A stretch of 64,000 nt of DNA from Druceiella hillmani (GCA_039881145.1 JAYKKI010000126.1:1289501-1353500); one strand, 5' to 3'. Counted from the stretch's first letter, positions 12,241 to 23,736 are shown. The notes: generated by a model from the letters alone, not told the origin. A program made the numbers and translations.

Positions 12241-12717
12241 GAACTTAAAGAAAGTAGAAACAATACTACATCACATAGTTTCATTTAATTGTGAATGATG
12301 AATTTCTACAAAATTAACGCCAAATATATACCATAGATAGGTGTAGGTAACCGAATAATTTGTCTTACACTTGTGAACGATACATATACTAGTTCTATAC
12401 ACATATTTACATGTGACAAGTAGTGACTTATATCAGTAACAGTTTTGATAGAAATAGGTAACGTACCTTTGTGCGTTTAAATTTATATGTGTATATAATT
12501 TCTTACGGAGGACGGGTTCTCCTATTCTATTTTAAATTTGTTTTAAAATAACTTAGAATCACCTTTAAAAAAACTTCGATATGTTCTTGAAACAAATTGT
12601 TTCCTCTAATTCTTTACATTACCATATTGTTTTTGCAAGGATTATATTCTGACCGGAACGAATATTTTCATTGCATTTCAGCGAGATTTTTCACTGTTCC
12701 GATTTAAAACTTCTTTT

Positions 12718-12760
12718 TTAGGATTGCGTGGTCAAATGGTAAAAACGGAATTCTTATATT
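12718..12760 (-). mobile_element. Terminus of a Lepidoptera-type interspersed repeat
   Basis: Read on the minus strand this is aagaattccgtttttacc followed by a gacca/cgcaatcctaa end. It matches the remembered 3' end of a widespread moth repeat (ataagggttccgttttt ... cggaaccctaaa). Decayed; the body of the element cannot be delimited. Confidence 0.4.
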
Positions 12761-13278
12761 TCAATTTGCTGTAGGCCATTGGAACTATTTAGATGAAATT
12801 TAGATTATAGGTGTCTTCTATGAACCGCTAAATGAGTGAAATTATTAAAAAAATATTATTAGGAGTGGCACTCAATACATGTAACTGAGGGATGAAAACA
12901 TGAAACCCTATACAATGAAACTCCACTGCCCATAGGCACGTGGGTATTCATTATATAAGTCTTATAAATGATATGGAGGTTACAAAATAACTTTCTTATT
13001 TAAGTCAACAGTTGGTGAGCGCATCAAATGCTTCTGAAGTCTTTAAAAAAAATCAATTAACGCTTCTAAAGTCTTAAAAATTTACCTTTATCTTTTCAAC
13101 TAACATGTGTAAAATTTTGAAAGAATTAACTAGAATTACTAGAATTTATAATAAATTTCCAATGAAAGTTTATTTGAGTAAGATATGTTGCAGTTTTTGA
13201 GATATGGGATATTTTAGATACCGAAAGCAGCAATAAATTTGTTTTCAGGGTGTTTTAGGGAAATACAAAGTTACAAAT

Positions 13279-13435
13279 TTAATATTGTTTGGTCCTACGG
13301 AATTCTTCGTTGACATCTGCTTGGGAAGCGTTTTCTTTCAAATATTCAAGAAAACTATTCTTCGTTATTTTATATTCGAGGCTCAATACTTCCTTGGTGT
13401 GGCGGAAGTATGTCCATTTCTTGCGACCATTACCC
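13279..13435 (-). pseudogene. Unrecognised coding-like block ending in a stop
   Basis: On the minus strand, 51 codons rich in Lys, Glu and aromatic residues (GNGRKKWTYFRHTKEVLSLE ... NEEFRRTKQY) run to a TAA stop. They are preceded by an acceptor-like cttcag. Base composition is visibly less A+T-rich than the surroundings, as expected of real coding sequence. The same frame continues upstream to about 13530 with one stop (LTMVIHNTYATQRK), so it is either a last exon or a decayed longer ORF. No family is recognised; host exon, retrocopy and transposon protein are all possible. Confidence 0.4.
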
Positions 13436-14216
13436 TGAAGTTTAGTTTAAGTAAAGTTGATTGAACATTTTCGTTGAGTCGCATAGGTGTTGTGAATAAC
13501 CATCGTCAGGATGCATTTACATATTAAACATTTAGATGTATAGAGTGTTATTAAAAATATATTTTTCACACATATTGCCTAGTATAATCTGCATAGACCT
13601 AAATAATCCTGAATTTATGAGAAACCGTAAATATCTCAAACATTAGCTGAAAAAGATTGCTGTGGTTTTTAGTAGACCATATGCAAAGTTTCAGTATCAA
13701 AGTGTTTTTTTCACATTTTACTTAAATAGATTTGGAGATAATGGGAGGTTCCTTTATATACAAAATGGAAAAGTTTCTTTGTTTATTTGTGTACGCTAAT
13801 TTCTAGAAACGTGTGTCTCATTTAAAAACAATCTTCTTGTTTTTAAAAGGTTATGTTTTAAAATTACAAGCTATACGTGAGAATGCCACGATGTTTAATA
13901 GAAGGGCAGTGATAAAAGTTTCTTGATTGCTTTTTTGTCTGTTAGATATTATTTTTAAAATCACAGGTTTGTTTCTAATACTTATTTTTGTAATTGAATT
14001 CTCATAACTTGAGGTTGACCATAGATTATATATTAAAATGGTTTCGTTTATGGAACTGGAAAAGGGGTGAATATGTCAAGGAAGTCGGGGAATACAGCTT
14101 AAGCGTCGCTAGGCATAGAGTGTTTCTTTATTGACTGAAAATTGGTAATATGGGTGGATAAGGAGCGAGAAACATAATTGAGATAATTAAATGTGGGTGA
14201 AAATTTGGCGCGCAGC

Positions 14217-14218
<2 letters not shown>

Positions 14219-14285
<67 letters not shown>
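14219..14285. repeat. (AT)n microsatellite
   Basis: An uninterrupted AT dinucleotide run of about 66 bp. Confidence 0.97.
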
Positions 14286-14286
<1 letters not shown>

Positions 14287-15237
14287 CTCTATACATGATG
14301 AGACAGGATAATGAGATATAATATTGATATAAAACAGAAGATTACATTTTTTTGTAAAAAGTTTGTAGAACTTTATGAAAAATATTTATTTATTCCATTT
14401 GTGATAAAAAAAATCACAATAGACTGCGGTCAGAATAAAACTAAAAATGCAAAAATGTTGACATTTATTACATTTAAACAGTAGCTTTGTGATTACATTT
14501 TTATATTTCTGTCGGTATTACAGAGTACGTGACTTGATTATAAAATAGTGCAAAGCGTATTTTCAAGCAAATTTAATATAGTTGAACTTTACACCTACGT
14601 AAAATGAACCCAGTTTCAACCGCCCACGAATATTGAGCAAATCAGTCGTCGGTTAATTGACGATAGGTTGATGTTGGTGAAACTATCATGCCAAGGCGAG
14701 TTACAAAGTATCTAGAGTCGCTAAAGGTTCATGTACACATTAATTAGATTCAGAGAATGTCAATTTATTCGGTTCGTCAAATATTAGTTTAAATTCAGTT
14801 TAAATTAGAAGTTACTTTTAGAATTATTATATTTTAGTTTCAGTTCATGGAATAATATATGCTAGTGATTACCCATACATATTAAATTCAAACTTTATAA
14901 GAATTTAAGTATACTTTATTAACTAAATTTTAGAAAAGATAAAACTTCACACTTAAGCAAAAAATTTCCAACTCATTTAATTTCTATTTTTTAAATTCTA
15001 TTTAAAGTTCTGGAATGATGTGTCCATGGACAACTTCGTTAAAAAATTAAATCTCTAAGTACGTAAATCCGGTTTCACAAATGACCGCCGTAAGGTACCA
15101 AAATATTCCAATATCCACTTTTCCACTTCTTGACATTAACTGGTTGATGTGCAATAAGAAAATACTTCTTTCCAAGCTTTCATTGTCAGCATTTTATTGC
15201 TGGTGGTTGTTTTAAGGAGTTTGGCATCAATTGTCTT

Positions 15238-15468
15238 CACAATTAAATGAAACTACGTGATGTAGTATTATTTCTACTTTCTTTAAGTTCTTTACTTCGA
15301 TTAAGATTCAACTGATCTTTGCTAAGGGCCCACCTTAAGATGTTGTAATACAACGAAACCTAGATCATGGTAAAAAACTTAAAAAAAATAGAAATAATAC
15401 TACATCACGTAGTTTCATTTAATTGTGAATAATGCATTTCTACAAAATTAACGCCAAATCTATTCAGT
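15238..15468 (+). mobile_element. Fold-back element H2, 12-bp target-site duplication
   Basis: The insertion is bounded by identical 12-bp repeats atcaattgtctt at 15226-15237 and 15469-15480. The element begins CACAATTAAATG and ends in the one-sided tail (tttctacaaaattaacgcc). The left arm has lost its inner part, so only the right arm retains the ribozyme-like region. Its core reads CTTAAGA at 15334 instead of CTGAAGA, a change in an invariant core position, so this copy should be inactive. Confidence 0.9.
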
Positions 15469-15480
15469 ATCAATTGTCTT

Positions 15481-16350
15481 TTATATGCTAATAATCTACA
15501 AAATTTCCAAATATTTTAAGCTTCTTTCTCGTTTTATTCGAATACAGATTTCTCTTTGATCAAACTCTGTGCTAGTATCAAAAAATTTCAGATCGTTGTT
15601 CATACTCGGGCATATTTTATTAGGTCAAAGAGAAATTTAATTACATTATCAGTAATTTTAAGATTTATTTGCTGATAGAATGTATTCTTAGACATTCTAA
15701 AAATGTATTTATTTTAAATTATAATAATATTTTATATAACAAATCGTTTAAACCGACTCTTTGAAACTCAACACTAGAAATTCATCTTCTATATATATTT
15801 TCATAGGCCGTGATACAACTTTTAATTGCTCGTATTTAAGCTTCTTCTATCCTCTTATTTCTTGATTTTTCATGTACATTAAAGTGTTTTAAATACATAC
15901 TTAAGTTCATTTATTAAAAACTTCATGCGTACGTGACATGAAGTAAATATGACAACGGGAAAAGTTTAATTATTCAAACCGTCTAATAAATAGAAATTTA
16001 ATTTATAAACAAAAGTAGATAAAAATTATATTATTAAGGATTGCATAACATTTTAATAATATCTGCAACAAGAAAGAATATAATATTTAAGTTTTAAAAA
16101 AGTCAGCTTTTAGAATAAAGAATTAAGATTAGACGATCACTATAAGATATCTTAGAAAGTTATAGGAAAATATCAACATTTTATTGGTTTCATGGCCTTA
16201 AGTCATATGTAATAAATAATTTTGAAATATTTTATTGTTGAATAAAAAGATTTCGCAATTTTCAAAATTAATCAAGGAAGCGCTTCTTTACCACTTCCGG
16301 GATTTAATAATTCACCGCTTTTAAGGGACGATTTGGACAGAATACTATTC
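15481..16350. other. Intergenic, nothing recognised
   Basis: A+T-rich with scattered short open frames only. Confidence 0.55.
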
Positions 16351-16540
16351 TGTACTCACCCAAGTATAATTTTGAGATAATTCGAATCTGTACTCGCTCA
16401 ATTACAATTAGGAGGTAATACGAATCCCTACTCCTTTAAATATAAATATGAGATAATACGAATTTCCACCCACTCAAATACGATTATGAGATAATACGAA
16501 TATCTATCCACTTGAGTACAATTATTTAATAACATGAGTC
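16351..16540 (+). repeat. Degenerate 38-bp tandem repeat, about five units
   Basis: Units recur at 16351, 16389, 16427, 16465 and 16503 with the pattern tactcactcaa, tacaattatgaga, taatacgaat. Divergence between units is high, so the array is old. Confidence 0.75.
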
Positions 16541-17055
16541 ATAACCCACTTATAAACAATTTTGGCAACTTATCGCCGATTTCAAACACTTACGACTTAA
16601 CGCGAGCAATTGCTGAATGGTAAGCTGCAGCGCATTTTCATATTGATTACGAAGTTAAGACCAGCAAGTGTTTCAGTGCCGATATACTGAAGACATTGGT
16701 TTTAATGCTCAAAAACTTTCTTGACTGATAGAATATTATGAGGAAAACAGTTGTAAAGGAATATTTTTGATATCTACATGAACTTCTAATTGGATTGCTT
16801 TTATAGACAAGATTTCTATAGTTTATTAGTACGATTGTGAGAAGTGCTTTATTTTACTGAAAGTAGAAACATCAGGTTTTAGTACAATAAAAAAAAATTA
16901 TTCCATGCATTAATAGCTTTAAAAAAGGAACAAGAAACATTATATATGTATTTTTTGTTAAACTTGCATTTACGAAATTAAAATTCTTGATTTTCTTATC
17001 AAAGGTATTTCTACCGCACACGATCGTGTCGCTAGTAAAGTGAAGAAATGTACGC

Positions 17056-17290
17056 ATTTCAAATAATTTGCGCTGACGCTAATCCTGAATCGCTGGCGCT
17101 AATCCTGAATCTGTTCGAAGGATTCCATCTCGGGACAACGTTCCAAGTCGTAAAAGGGGTGTGAAATAAATTGGATCAAAGGATGCGCTAATTTTGCTGG
17201 AATTTCTATCGTAATCGGATGTCGTTTTCACATCCTCATTTGTAATCTTCATTAATTTAATAATTCCCTTTAGAGTAATAAATTCGTAAC
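17056..17290 (+). repeat. Dispersed ~250-bp repeat family, copy 2
   Basis: It shares ctgacgctaat, gttcgaagga, ttccatctcgggacaa, gaaataaattggatca, atttct and aatcggatgtcgt with the 19684 copy. It contains an internal local duplication of cgctaatcctgaat. Confidence 0.65.
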
Positions 17291-19170
17291 ATTTAGTTAC
17301 TTTTCAGTGTTTATTAGTAAGTGTAATAGATAACGGATATTTTATTCGTCAAAACAAAATTCAATTAAACGAAATATTATTATATGTAGAAGCATTTGTG
17401 ATTCTACATTTTTTAATGCTGTGGATAATATGAAACCCATATAACATTTAAATGTGAAGCAAGATATTTTTCAAGGATATACATTGTAATATCCAACCAT
17501 ATAGGTATTAGATTTTGTAATATAACATCCAAATATTTAATACGTTTTTAATTCTGTAGATTCTAAAGACTTAACAGAATTATAATGTACAATATTGATA
17601 TCACTTCTTTTAAATAATAATTACACTTCTAAGACCATATCAGTAAATAAGAGAAAGCTTGATTTAACCAGAGCAAATGCTAGTTTTTCACTTTTGATTT
17701 ATAAGTTTATCAGTCTTGTAGCAAAGCAGCTTTATTCAACAATATCTTATCTTTTCCCAGTACGTAATATTAATTATCCAATTTTAGTTATTTTGCATTA
17801 AGAGTTTAGTTTCTTCATGCACCGATAACTTTAATAAATATTTTGATCCGAAGTGCCAAGCTACGGATAGCTAGGCCATCTGATTAATCCTATAAAATCT
17901 CAGGCTGTTAATATTATAATTGGCGATAAAAAACTATTAATAAAATATACAATTTAATAAGAGATTTCAATCAATCCTCCTAGGTGTATATTATGGTGAG
18001 ATATAGTGAATCTCAACGTAATTTCCAGATTCAAAATCCAATTTAAAAATTTATATAAATTTAATAACGTATATCTACTATCCCGCCTTGTACTTGGAAA
18101 TTTAACTCTTTTTAAATTTAAATGTACTGAATTTTCCAAATCGATGTTCAATATATTATTTCTCTTCCTGCATTATCAACTTACCAATTATAGTCTAAAC
18201 GCATGCATTTACATCCGAAATTCCTTATCGATATGAAAAATGTCTCGGTTATATATTACCAGTCAAGTCGACATAAAAACGTGCCCTGCATATTTTATAT
18301 ATTCAGGCCCAACCTGTGGCCTCGTTAGATAAAAACTAGGTTGAAGCAAATCGATTCGTTAGGCGGCAAAAAAACCACAAAGTCATTGATAGCATAGGAG
18401 GTAATATTTCACGAAGGCTTTTTTTAAGAAAGTGTGCCATTCTTTACAATATGTTTGACCATTATTCTCCTGCGCAATGTGATATTGTCACTAGGGATCG
18501 ATTGATGTGACCATGTAATAAATTTAAGAATGTTATGCTTTAAAAATGACAAATGAGAAAGATAAATTATATATGTAAAATTATTGTAATATTGGTGAAA
18601 TATTTACAGGTCGATTTTGCTTTCTTCTAAATTTTTTTCGCCGAACGTTTCTAAAAAAGCTGCTGTGACTAATAGATTTGAAGCGTTAAATTCCAAGTCC
18701 CTTTGCAAAAAGTTTAAAAAAAACGGCTTTGATTGAAAAATGTGAGATGTTAAAAAATATGTGAATGCATTAGAATACCGTGCCTAATATAAGATCTCTT
18801 CATATCTTTCCGGTACGTATGAAACAGTTGTAATTTAGGACATTTGCAGCTTCCATATCTACGCAGAGATCTCTAAAATATCAAGCTTATACGAATGATG
18901 ACCAAGTCAATCATCAGTTAATTTTTGATAGCTTGGTGTTAATAATACAATATGCCTAGGAAAGTTATCAAGTTTATTCATGTCCATAGTAACGCGAAGT
19001 TCTTGAAATGTTGAAAGTTTTCACATATTTGAGGAATGTTGAAAAAACATCATATTGGACGGTCATTTATATGTCCAAGTATACTAGATTCAAAAAGCTG
19101 CCAATTCATTCATTTTTGTCAAAATTTCTTGTCACACTTAAATAACCGCCTTAATTTTAATTTGATTTTT
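17291..19170. other. Intergenic, one possible old repeat
   Basis: Segment 18900-18990 is weakly similar to 14637-14730 (caagtcaatcatcagttaat against caaatcagtcgtcggttaat), suggesting an ancient dispersed repeat. Overlapping frames at 17954-18236 on opposite strands lack any domain. Confidence 0.45.
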
Positions 19171-19312
19171 CACAACTAATTTAAATTACGTGGTGTAGTA
19201 TTATTTCTATTTTATTTAAATTCTTTGCAGCGACCTAGGTTTCGTTGTATGACAACATTTTCGTGTGGGCAATTTGTAAAGATTCGTTTACAAATTGCCC
19301 ACTAGGACCTGC
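19171..19312 (+). mobile_element. Decayed fold-back element H5
   Basis: The left arm is recognisable from cacaactaatttaaattacg through cgacctaggtttcgttgtat, ending in an inner hairpin with arms gggcaatttgtaaa and tttacaaattgccc around gattcg. The right arm is lost. On the minus strand the core reads CACGAAAATG where the intact copies have CTGAAGATG, so the ribozyme core is destroyed while stem II is kept. Confidence 0.7.
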
Positions 19313-19683
19313 TCTTTTATGATGTAATGAGAGTTATGATGGAATGAAGAAAAAAATTAAAACATTTACATGGAAACCTTTTTTGATGATAACACAAGCA
19401 ACTTAGAATTTGGCTTTATTATTTGAAGTCCACATGAGCTTCCAATTAATGTTCTATTGTAGGTTGTAGATTTCTGTTCATGAATCTTCAAATTGAAACA
19501 ACAAAGTGTTTATATAAAAATCGGCTTGTATTTAAATATAAGAAAAAAGTTGGTGTACGACCAACATCAATAAAACCCGAACAGCACGAAGTCCGAACAG
19601 CATCAATAAAAGAATAAAAACATAATTCTCTTTCGTTGTATTTTTTTGTAAAACATACCCTGACGAAGTAAAATATTTGATTT

Positions 19684-19945
19684 TTAGGTCGAAGCTGACC
19701 ACCGCCCGCCACCTCGTTAGAAGAATAATGAAATATGCGCGTTGTTAACCATTCTCGCTGATGCTAATGCCGGTTCAAGGGATTCCATCTCAGGACAAAT
19801 TGTCGAGCTATAAACGAGGACTAAAATAAATTGGGTCAACAGAAGAGAATTTCAATTTTAATCGGATGTCGTTATTAAATCCTCACTCTGAACTTTCATT
19901 AATGTGAGGCTTACCTTTCTGTTAATGAATTCATAATATGTCACT
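19684..19945 (+). repeat. Dispersed ~250-bp repeat family, copy 3
   Basis: It opens aggtcgaagctgacc (one change from the palindrome in copy 1), then gaaatatg, gctgatgctaatg, ggttcaagggattccatctc, gacaaatt, gctataaacgagga, aaataaattgggtcaaca, atttcaattttaatc. This is the best-preserved member outside the segmental duplication. Confidence 0.7.
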
Positions 19946-20094
19946 CCCCTTTAATATTTGTTGGTCAATATAATATTAGGTTGAAAACCGATTTTTGATT
20001 ATCAACACAATATTTCAATAACAAACATGTAATTCTTTTAGAACTCTTTTCCTATTGTTATCAATTAAATTGAGTTACGAAATTTTTGCTGACA

Positions 20095-20763
20095 CTCTTT
20101 GAAAATGTTTGTCTAGCGAGCTAATTTTTTTTACGTTTGAAAGAAGAGAAAATCGCAAAGAGCTAAATCTAAGTAAATAGGCGAGTTGTCAAGATGAAAG
20201 AGAATCTTCTGTTTATCCTTCTATTTAGCATAATATTTATTCAACTAAGAAGCATAATATGCTCTAGTCATAGTATTTTTTTAAATTTTTATATAATTCC
20301 CAGAACGTAAGTCTTAGGAACTTAAGAAAATAGTCGCCATGATTTTGTAATCCTAGTGTTTCGATAATTCTATTAAAATTGACGAATCCATGTCTTACCT
20401 ATCATAAAATATTGATGAAGAAACTCACGTGTATTGCCCTCAAATATGTCTGAACACTGAAAAGAATTACGCAATATTTTTTCGATCGACTATTAGCAAG
20501 CATGACGCTCGGCTTACGAACAGCTTTTTGGTAAATAAATATTCATGCAAGGTACAAAAATAGGGATAATTGAAATGTCCATAATATTATCCGTCTCGTG
20601 ATCACGATTGGATAATGTTTTATTATTGAATTATTTCGTCCATAGTGACCGAGATCGGAACACACTTGACACACAATCACTGGTGCTGACTCGACCACAA
20701 CGAAATTCATTGAACCACTTATGAACAATGGTTAATAAGCATATAAAATTTGCTTTCTTCCAT
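20095..20763 (-). pseudogene. Mariner-type transposase, broken
   Basis: On the minus strand the start codon at 20763 opens MEESKFYMLINHC, like the mariner N-terminus. It is followed after a deletion by the helix-turn-helix segment KWFNEFRCGRVST, then LHEYLFTKKLF, LLIVDRKN, then REFLHQYFMIGKTWIRQF (the region of the first catalytic Asp, here altered to Lys). Near 20200 come ILFHLDNSP (second Asp) and LALCDFLFF (third Asp). Frames change several times, in-frame stops occur, and about 30 residues between the second and third Asp regions are missing. The family is Tc1/mariner, D,D34D type. Inactive. Confidence 0.9.
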
Positions 20764-21126
20764 TGTAACAGCGAAATTCCTACGCGTCCGATTTCACACT
20801 GGATATAAAAATAAATTTTCGTTCGGTCTCAATAAAATTTTGACGTTAAGGAAAAGAAAAAAAAAAAACTTAAGTAGTGGACCGAATTTGTGGAAAAATT
20901 CACCGATTATCAAGCCATCCTTATATTTTGGTTGTTACCAGAGATTATTGTAAGTAATGGTGTAGAAATTAGCTAATAACATAATAGACTTCTTTGGCCC
21001 TTGTTTGGATCTTCTCATTTATTTTCAATAGTTAAAACACGCGGCCAAATTATTTTCGAAATATCTTAAAATGTAAAATCATGTGACGTTTTATTTTTTA
21101 TGTTTGGTTTATAACCTTAATCTGTG

Positions 21127-21145
21127 TATATATATATATATATAT
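21127..21145. repeat. Short (AT)n tract
   Basis: A run of about 19 bp. Confidence 0.9.
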
Positions 21146-21419
21146 GTAAAAGAATAAATGCATTCCAAACTCATTGATAGGTTTAATTTTTTATATTCTC
21201 AAAAACGTTTAGTATTGCCTCGCATAATATTGATAATAAACGAAATTAATGGAAAATTAATTTCTAACGTTATTTACCTTTAATTAACGAATGAACACAG
21301 GTGATAGATTATTTAGGGCCCAGAGGGGCCCCAAAAATATTTTTCAGTAAAGTTGCAAGCTCACATTTTATTAACTCGATTTTAATAAGCGATTTGTATC
21401 GATTTTATATTTCTCAACA

Positions 21420-22560
21420 TTCCCATCTGCACACAAATGATGGACACTTCATGCTTCGGATGATGCAACACTTTTGTAAAAATATTAGAGACCATAACCT
21501 GAATTTTAAGATATTTCATTGCGCTTTGTTTTGGCCAACAAAAAATTCTCGCCTAAGAAGTGAGAACGAACATCAATCAATATGTTTGATTTTTGAAGGA
21601 TAATCTTTGGCACTTAAAAGGCTAATGACACTTTATCACAATATATTAATAAAATGTATTTATCAAATCTGATTAGAACTAGCCTTCTAATTGATTTAGC
21701 CATACAACTTTTTAAATTTGATGAAGCTAAAAACATGTATTCTCCCGCTGTACTTGAAAGGGTTACCGTTTACTGCTTTTTAAAACATCAAATTAAGGCA
21801 ACGCCCTAAGAAGGAAATACATGTCCTGTGCAAGATCTTTGATCTTCTAAATGACTTAATAAATCAGTGTCGTAGATAGCAATAATATTATTTACAGTTC
21901 GGGTAAAGCCAGTATACAATTTTTAGGAGCTTTCAAGTACCTTTGTATTGATTTTAATACGTACCAATATTAATTGGTTGGTTGATTATTAAGTATGCTT
22001 ATTATGTTAACTATGTAAGTTTTGTCAGACCTTGGTCCATGGGATAAATTTAGCAGACAACCGACGGCTTTATGATATGGCACATTTTTTAACACTTCTT
22101 CCCTCATTTTGTCTGTTTTTAACTCTAAATTTGTATCACACGGTAAATTTGTGTCCATTTAGGCTTGAATTCAATCATATTAAATTTAGCTAAAAGTTTA
22201 TGTGTGTATTGATTGGTCCAACGAAATTTTATTTGTTTCTTCTGTTACACGAAACTCACTACGTTAACTTTCTTATACCTTCCGTGAGGAATTTTTCTTC
22301 AAGTTTAAAAAAAATTTTGTTTTTTTACCAATTTGTTGTTTTGAAGAAATGTTTTGTTCTTTAACAACTTTGTTTTTAAATACTTTTGTCTTTAAAACTT
22401 TGTAAGCCATCAATGTTAAAAATCTTGTATTAAATACACGTATCTATCTTTTAGCAAGATGAAACAAACTCTACAAGAATATTGCTTAACTTTTCTTTCC
22501 ATAGTCGACTAACTTTTCTGAGGGCATATACCGATTTATTCGAACGATAAAATTTTTCTT
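21420..22560 (-). pseudogene. Ty1/copia polyprotein, RT end and RNase H, broken
   Basis: Read on the minus strand from 22560: SVYALRKVSRLWKEKLSNIL (the RT motif ALYGLKQAPRxW), ISLDQS and LLAKFNMIEFKP, then MDTNLPCDTNLEL and YHKAVGCLLNLSHGPRSDKT (the copia VGSLMYL...TRPD block). Then comes QYLKGT, and the RNase H segments CTGHVFPS, TLSSTAGEYM, ILIDVRSHF and SNIFTKVLHHPKHE. Many frameshifts and stops are present. A terminal TGTTGAGAAATAT about 21419 could be the start of the 3' LTR. The matching plus-strand frame at 21301-21603 is an antisense shadow. The N-terminal half (gag, integrase) was not found. Confidence 0.9.
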
Positions 22561-22684
22561 GGCTCAAAGAATAACAGTTAAGATATTTATATTACCTATG
22601 TTCCTCTAAAGACATTAATCTATGTTCCTCTAAAGAAACGATGTCATGGCTTTAAAGTTTCATCAAGATTTTGTGGAGTATTGT

Positions 22685-22856
22685 TCAGTAAATTGATGTA
22701 TATTCAATATTCATACAAAAGTAAAATGTGGTCATTCTTCCAAAGCTCTCTGGGCCATGACTTGGTCTTAAATTCCATCTAAATTCGGAAGGAGTGTCAA
22801 AGCTTTCACCAGGGCCGTAAGTTTCATCTTGACTGCTGAATACTGTACTAATTGGG
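22685..22856 (-). pseudogene. Unrecognised coding-like block, downstream part
   Basis: The minus-strand frame reads SPISTVFSSQDETYGPGESF and RWNLRPSHGPESFGRMTTF, ending at a TGA at 22685. Composition is clearly coding-like. An acceptor-like gag precedes it at 22857-22859. It lies directly upstream of the copia relic but matches no copia domain that I know. It is probably part of the same gene or element as 22911-23146. Confidence 0.4.
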
Positions 22857-22910
22857 CTCAAAATATTTAGAATCAAAACATTTAGACAATCACAGTATCA
22901 ATTCTTACCA

Positions 22911-23146
22911 TTATGTGTAACCAAAGGGCTCGTCGAAAGAAATGAACTCATCACCATTGAAGAGTTCTGTTACCGTCTTACGCCCCATCATAAGACTGTG
23001 GTAAATTTCTGTGACTAAACTGTAGTTACAAAGACATATTGAATGAGTTCCATCTCGGTCTGAAATGTTCGGTCTCATATAAATCTTAACAATTTTTTTA
23101 TGGGACCATACTCTTTTTCAAAAATGCCATCAAAATTGGTGCTACA
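22911..23146 (-). pseudogene. Unrecognised coding-like block, upstream part
   Basis: The minus-strand frame is open for 78 codons ([11 protein letters not shown] ... MRPNISDRDGTHSICLCNYS ... LFNGDEFISFDEPFGYT) to a TAA at 22911. A gtaagaa donor-like sequence starts at 22908. With 22685-22856 it resembles two exons around a 50-bp gap, or one ORF broken by small changes. The spacing of YGPI, NYSLVTEIYH and GR loosely recalls a cytochrome P450 N-terminus, but this is speculation. Family unknown. Confidence 0.4.
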
Positions 23147-23175
23147 TTATCGAATATATGTACGTATGTAAAATA

Positions 23176-23180
<5 letters not shown>

Positions 23181-23271
<91 letters not shown>

Positions 23272-23273
23272 AA

Positions 23274-23343
<70 letters not shown>

Positions 23344-23344
23344 C
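23181..23344. repeat. Long interrupted (AT)n microsatellite
   Basis: Two AT runs separated by ttataaatatatgt, followed by a short (AC)n tract at 23345-23363. It gives rise to Tyr/Ile repeat frames on both strands that are not genes. Confidence 0.96.
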
Positions 23345-23675
23345 ACAAACACACACACACACATTTAAATAAACATACGTACAAATATGCTGGTCGAATT
23401 GATACGCTCTTCCGTTTTTGAAATCGGATGAAACGATATTTTTGAAGTGTAAAATGCGACATTGAATTTCCTTCATAGCATTTTAAGCGCAACATTACTT
23501 TTAACAGGTTTAATTAAATTTATATTCCTAGTGATACCAATTTCCGTACGAAGCTAAAACCTTTAACAAAATGTCAAAACATCACAAAAATTATATCTAT
23601 GAATATTGAAATATAGAAAAGTAAAACAAAGCAAAAAAATGGGAATATCGAAGGAAGTTAAAAAAAATCTGAATT

Positions 23676-23732
23676 ATTGAAGGAAGTTTAAAGTAGACTA
23701 AGGCTTCACCTTAGTCTACTTTAAACTTCCTT

Positions 23733-23736
<4 letters not shown>
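23676..23736. repeat. Perfect 28-bp-arm hairpin
   Basis: Arms 23676-23703 and 23709-23736 are exact reverse complements around a 5-nt loop (cttca). A partial third copy of the arm (gaaggaagtt) lies just upstream at about 23650. Confidence 0.95.

Larger units (their letters stand above)
12058..12336 (+). mobile_element. Fold-back element H1 with hammerhead-like cores on both strands
   Basis: A palindrome with arms of about 110 bp from aattaaatgaaactacg to its complement at 12288, centred on a 16-bp loop (12168-12183). A one-sided tail (gaatttctacaaaattaacgc) lies right of the palindrome, as in H2. The flanks show an imperfect 9-bp duplication (atagatgta at 12049, ataggtgta at 12337). Both arms carry a hammerhead-like motif: plus-strand core CTGAAGA at 12200, GAAA at 12221, triplet GTC at 12230; minus-strand core at 12145-12151 with an AUC triplet. 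The open frames on both strands here arise from the palindrome and should not be read as genes. Confidence 0.9.

Noticed and set aside
12063..12288. Two overlapping 73-codon frames on opposite strands with nearly the same protein
   Set aside because: Both arise because the DNA is a palindrome (fold-back element H1). The same applies to 30719-30943 and 36270-36501.
16351..16540. Considered as a CRISPR array because of regular 38-bp spacing
   Set aside because: Units are contiguous and degenerate without spacers, and the host is eukaryotic. No CRISPR array or cas gene is present.
21301..21603. A 100-codon plus-strand frame, the longest that is not a simple repeat apart from the AT-tract and 48109-48438 frames
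   Set aside because: It is antisense to the copia RNase H relic on the minus strand, which explains its openness.
23098..23495. Tyr/Ile repeat frames on both strands
   Set aside because: Produced by the (AT)n microsatellite. The frames at 35659-35865, 37364-37663, 57878-58331 and 63788-63992 have the same origin.
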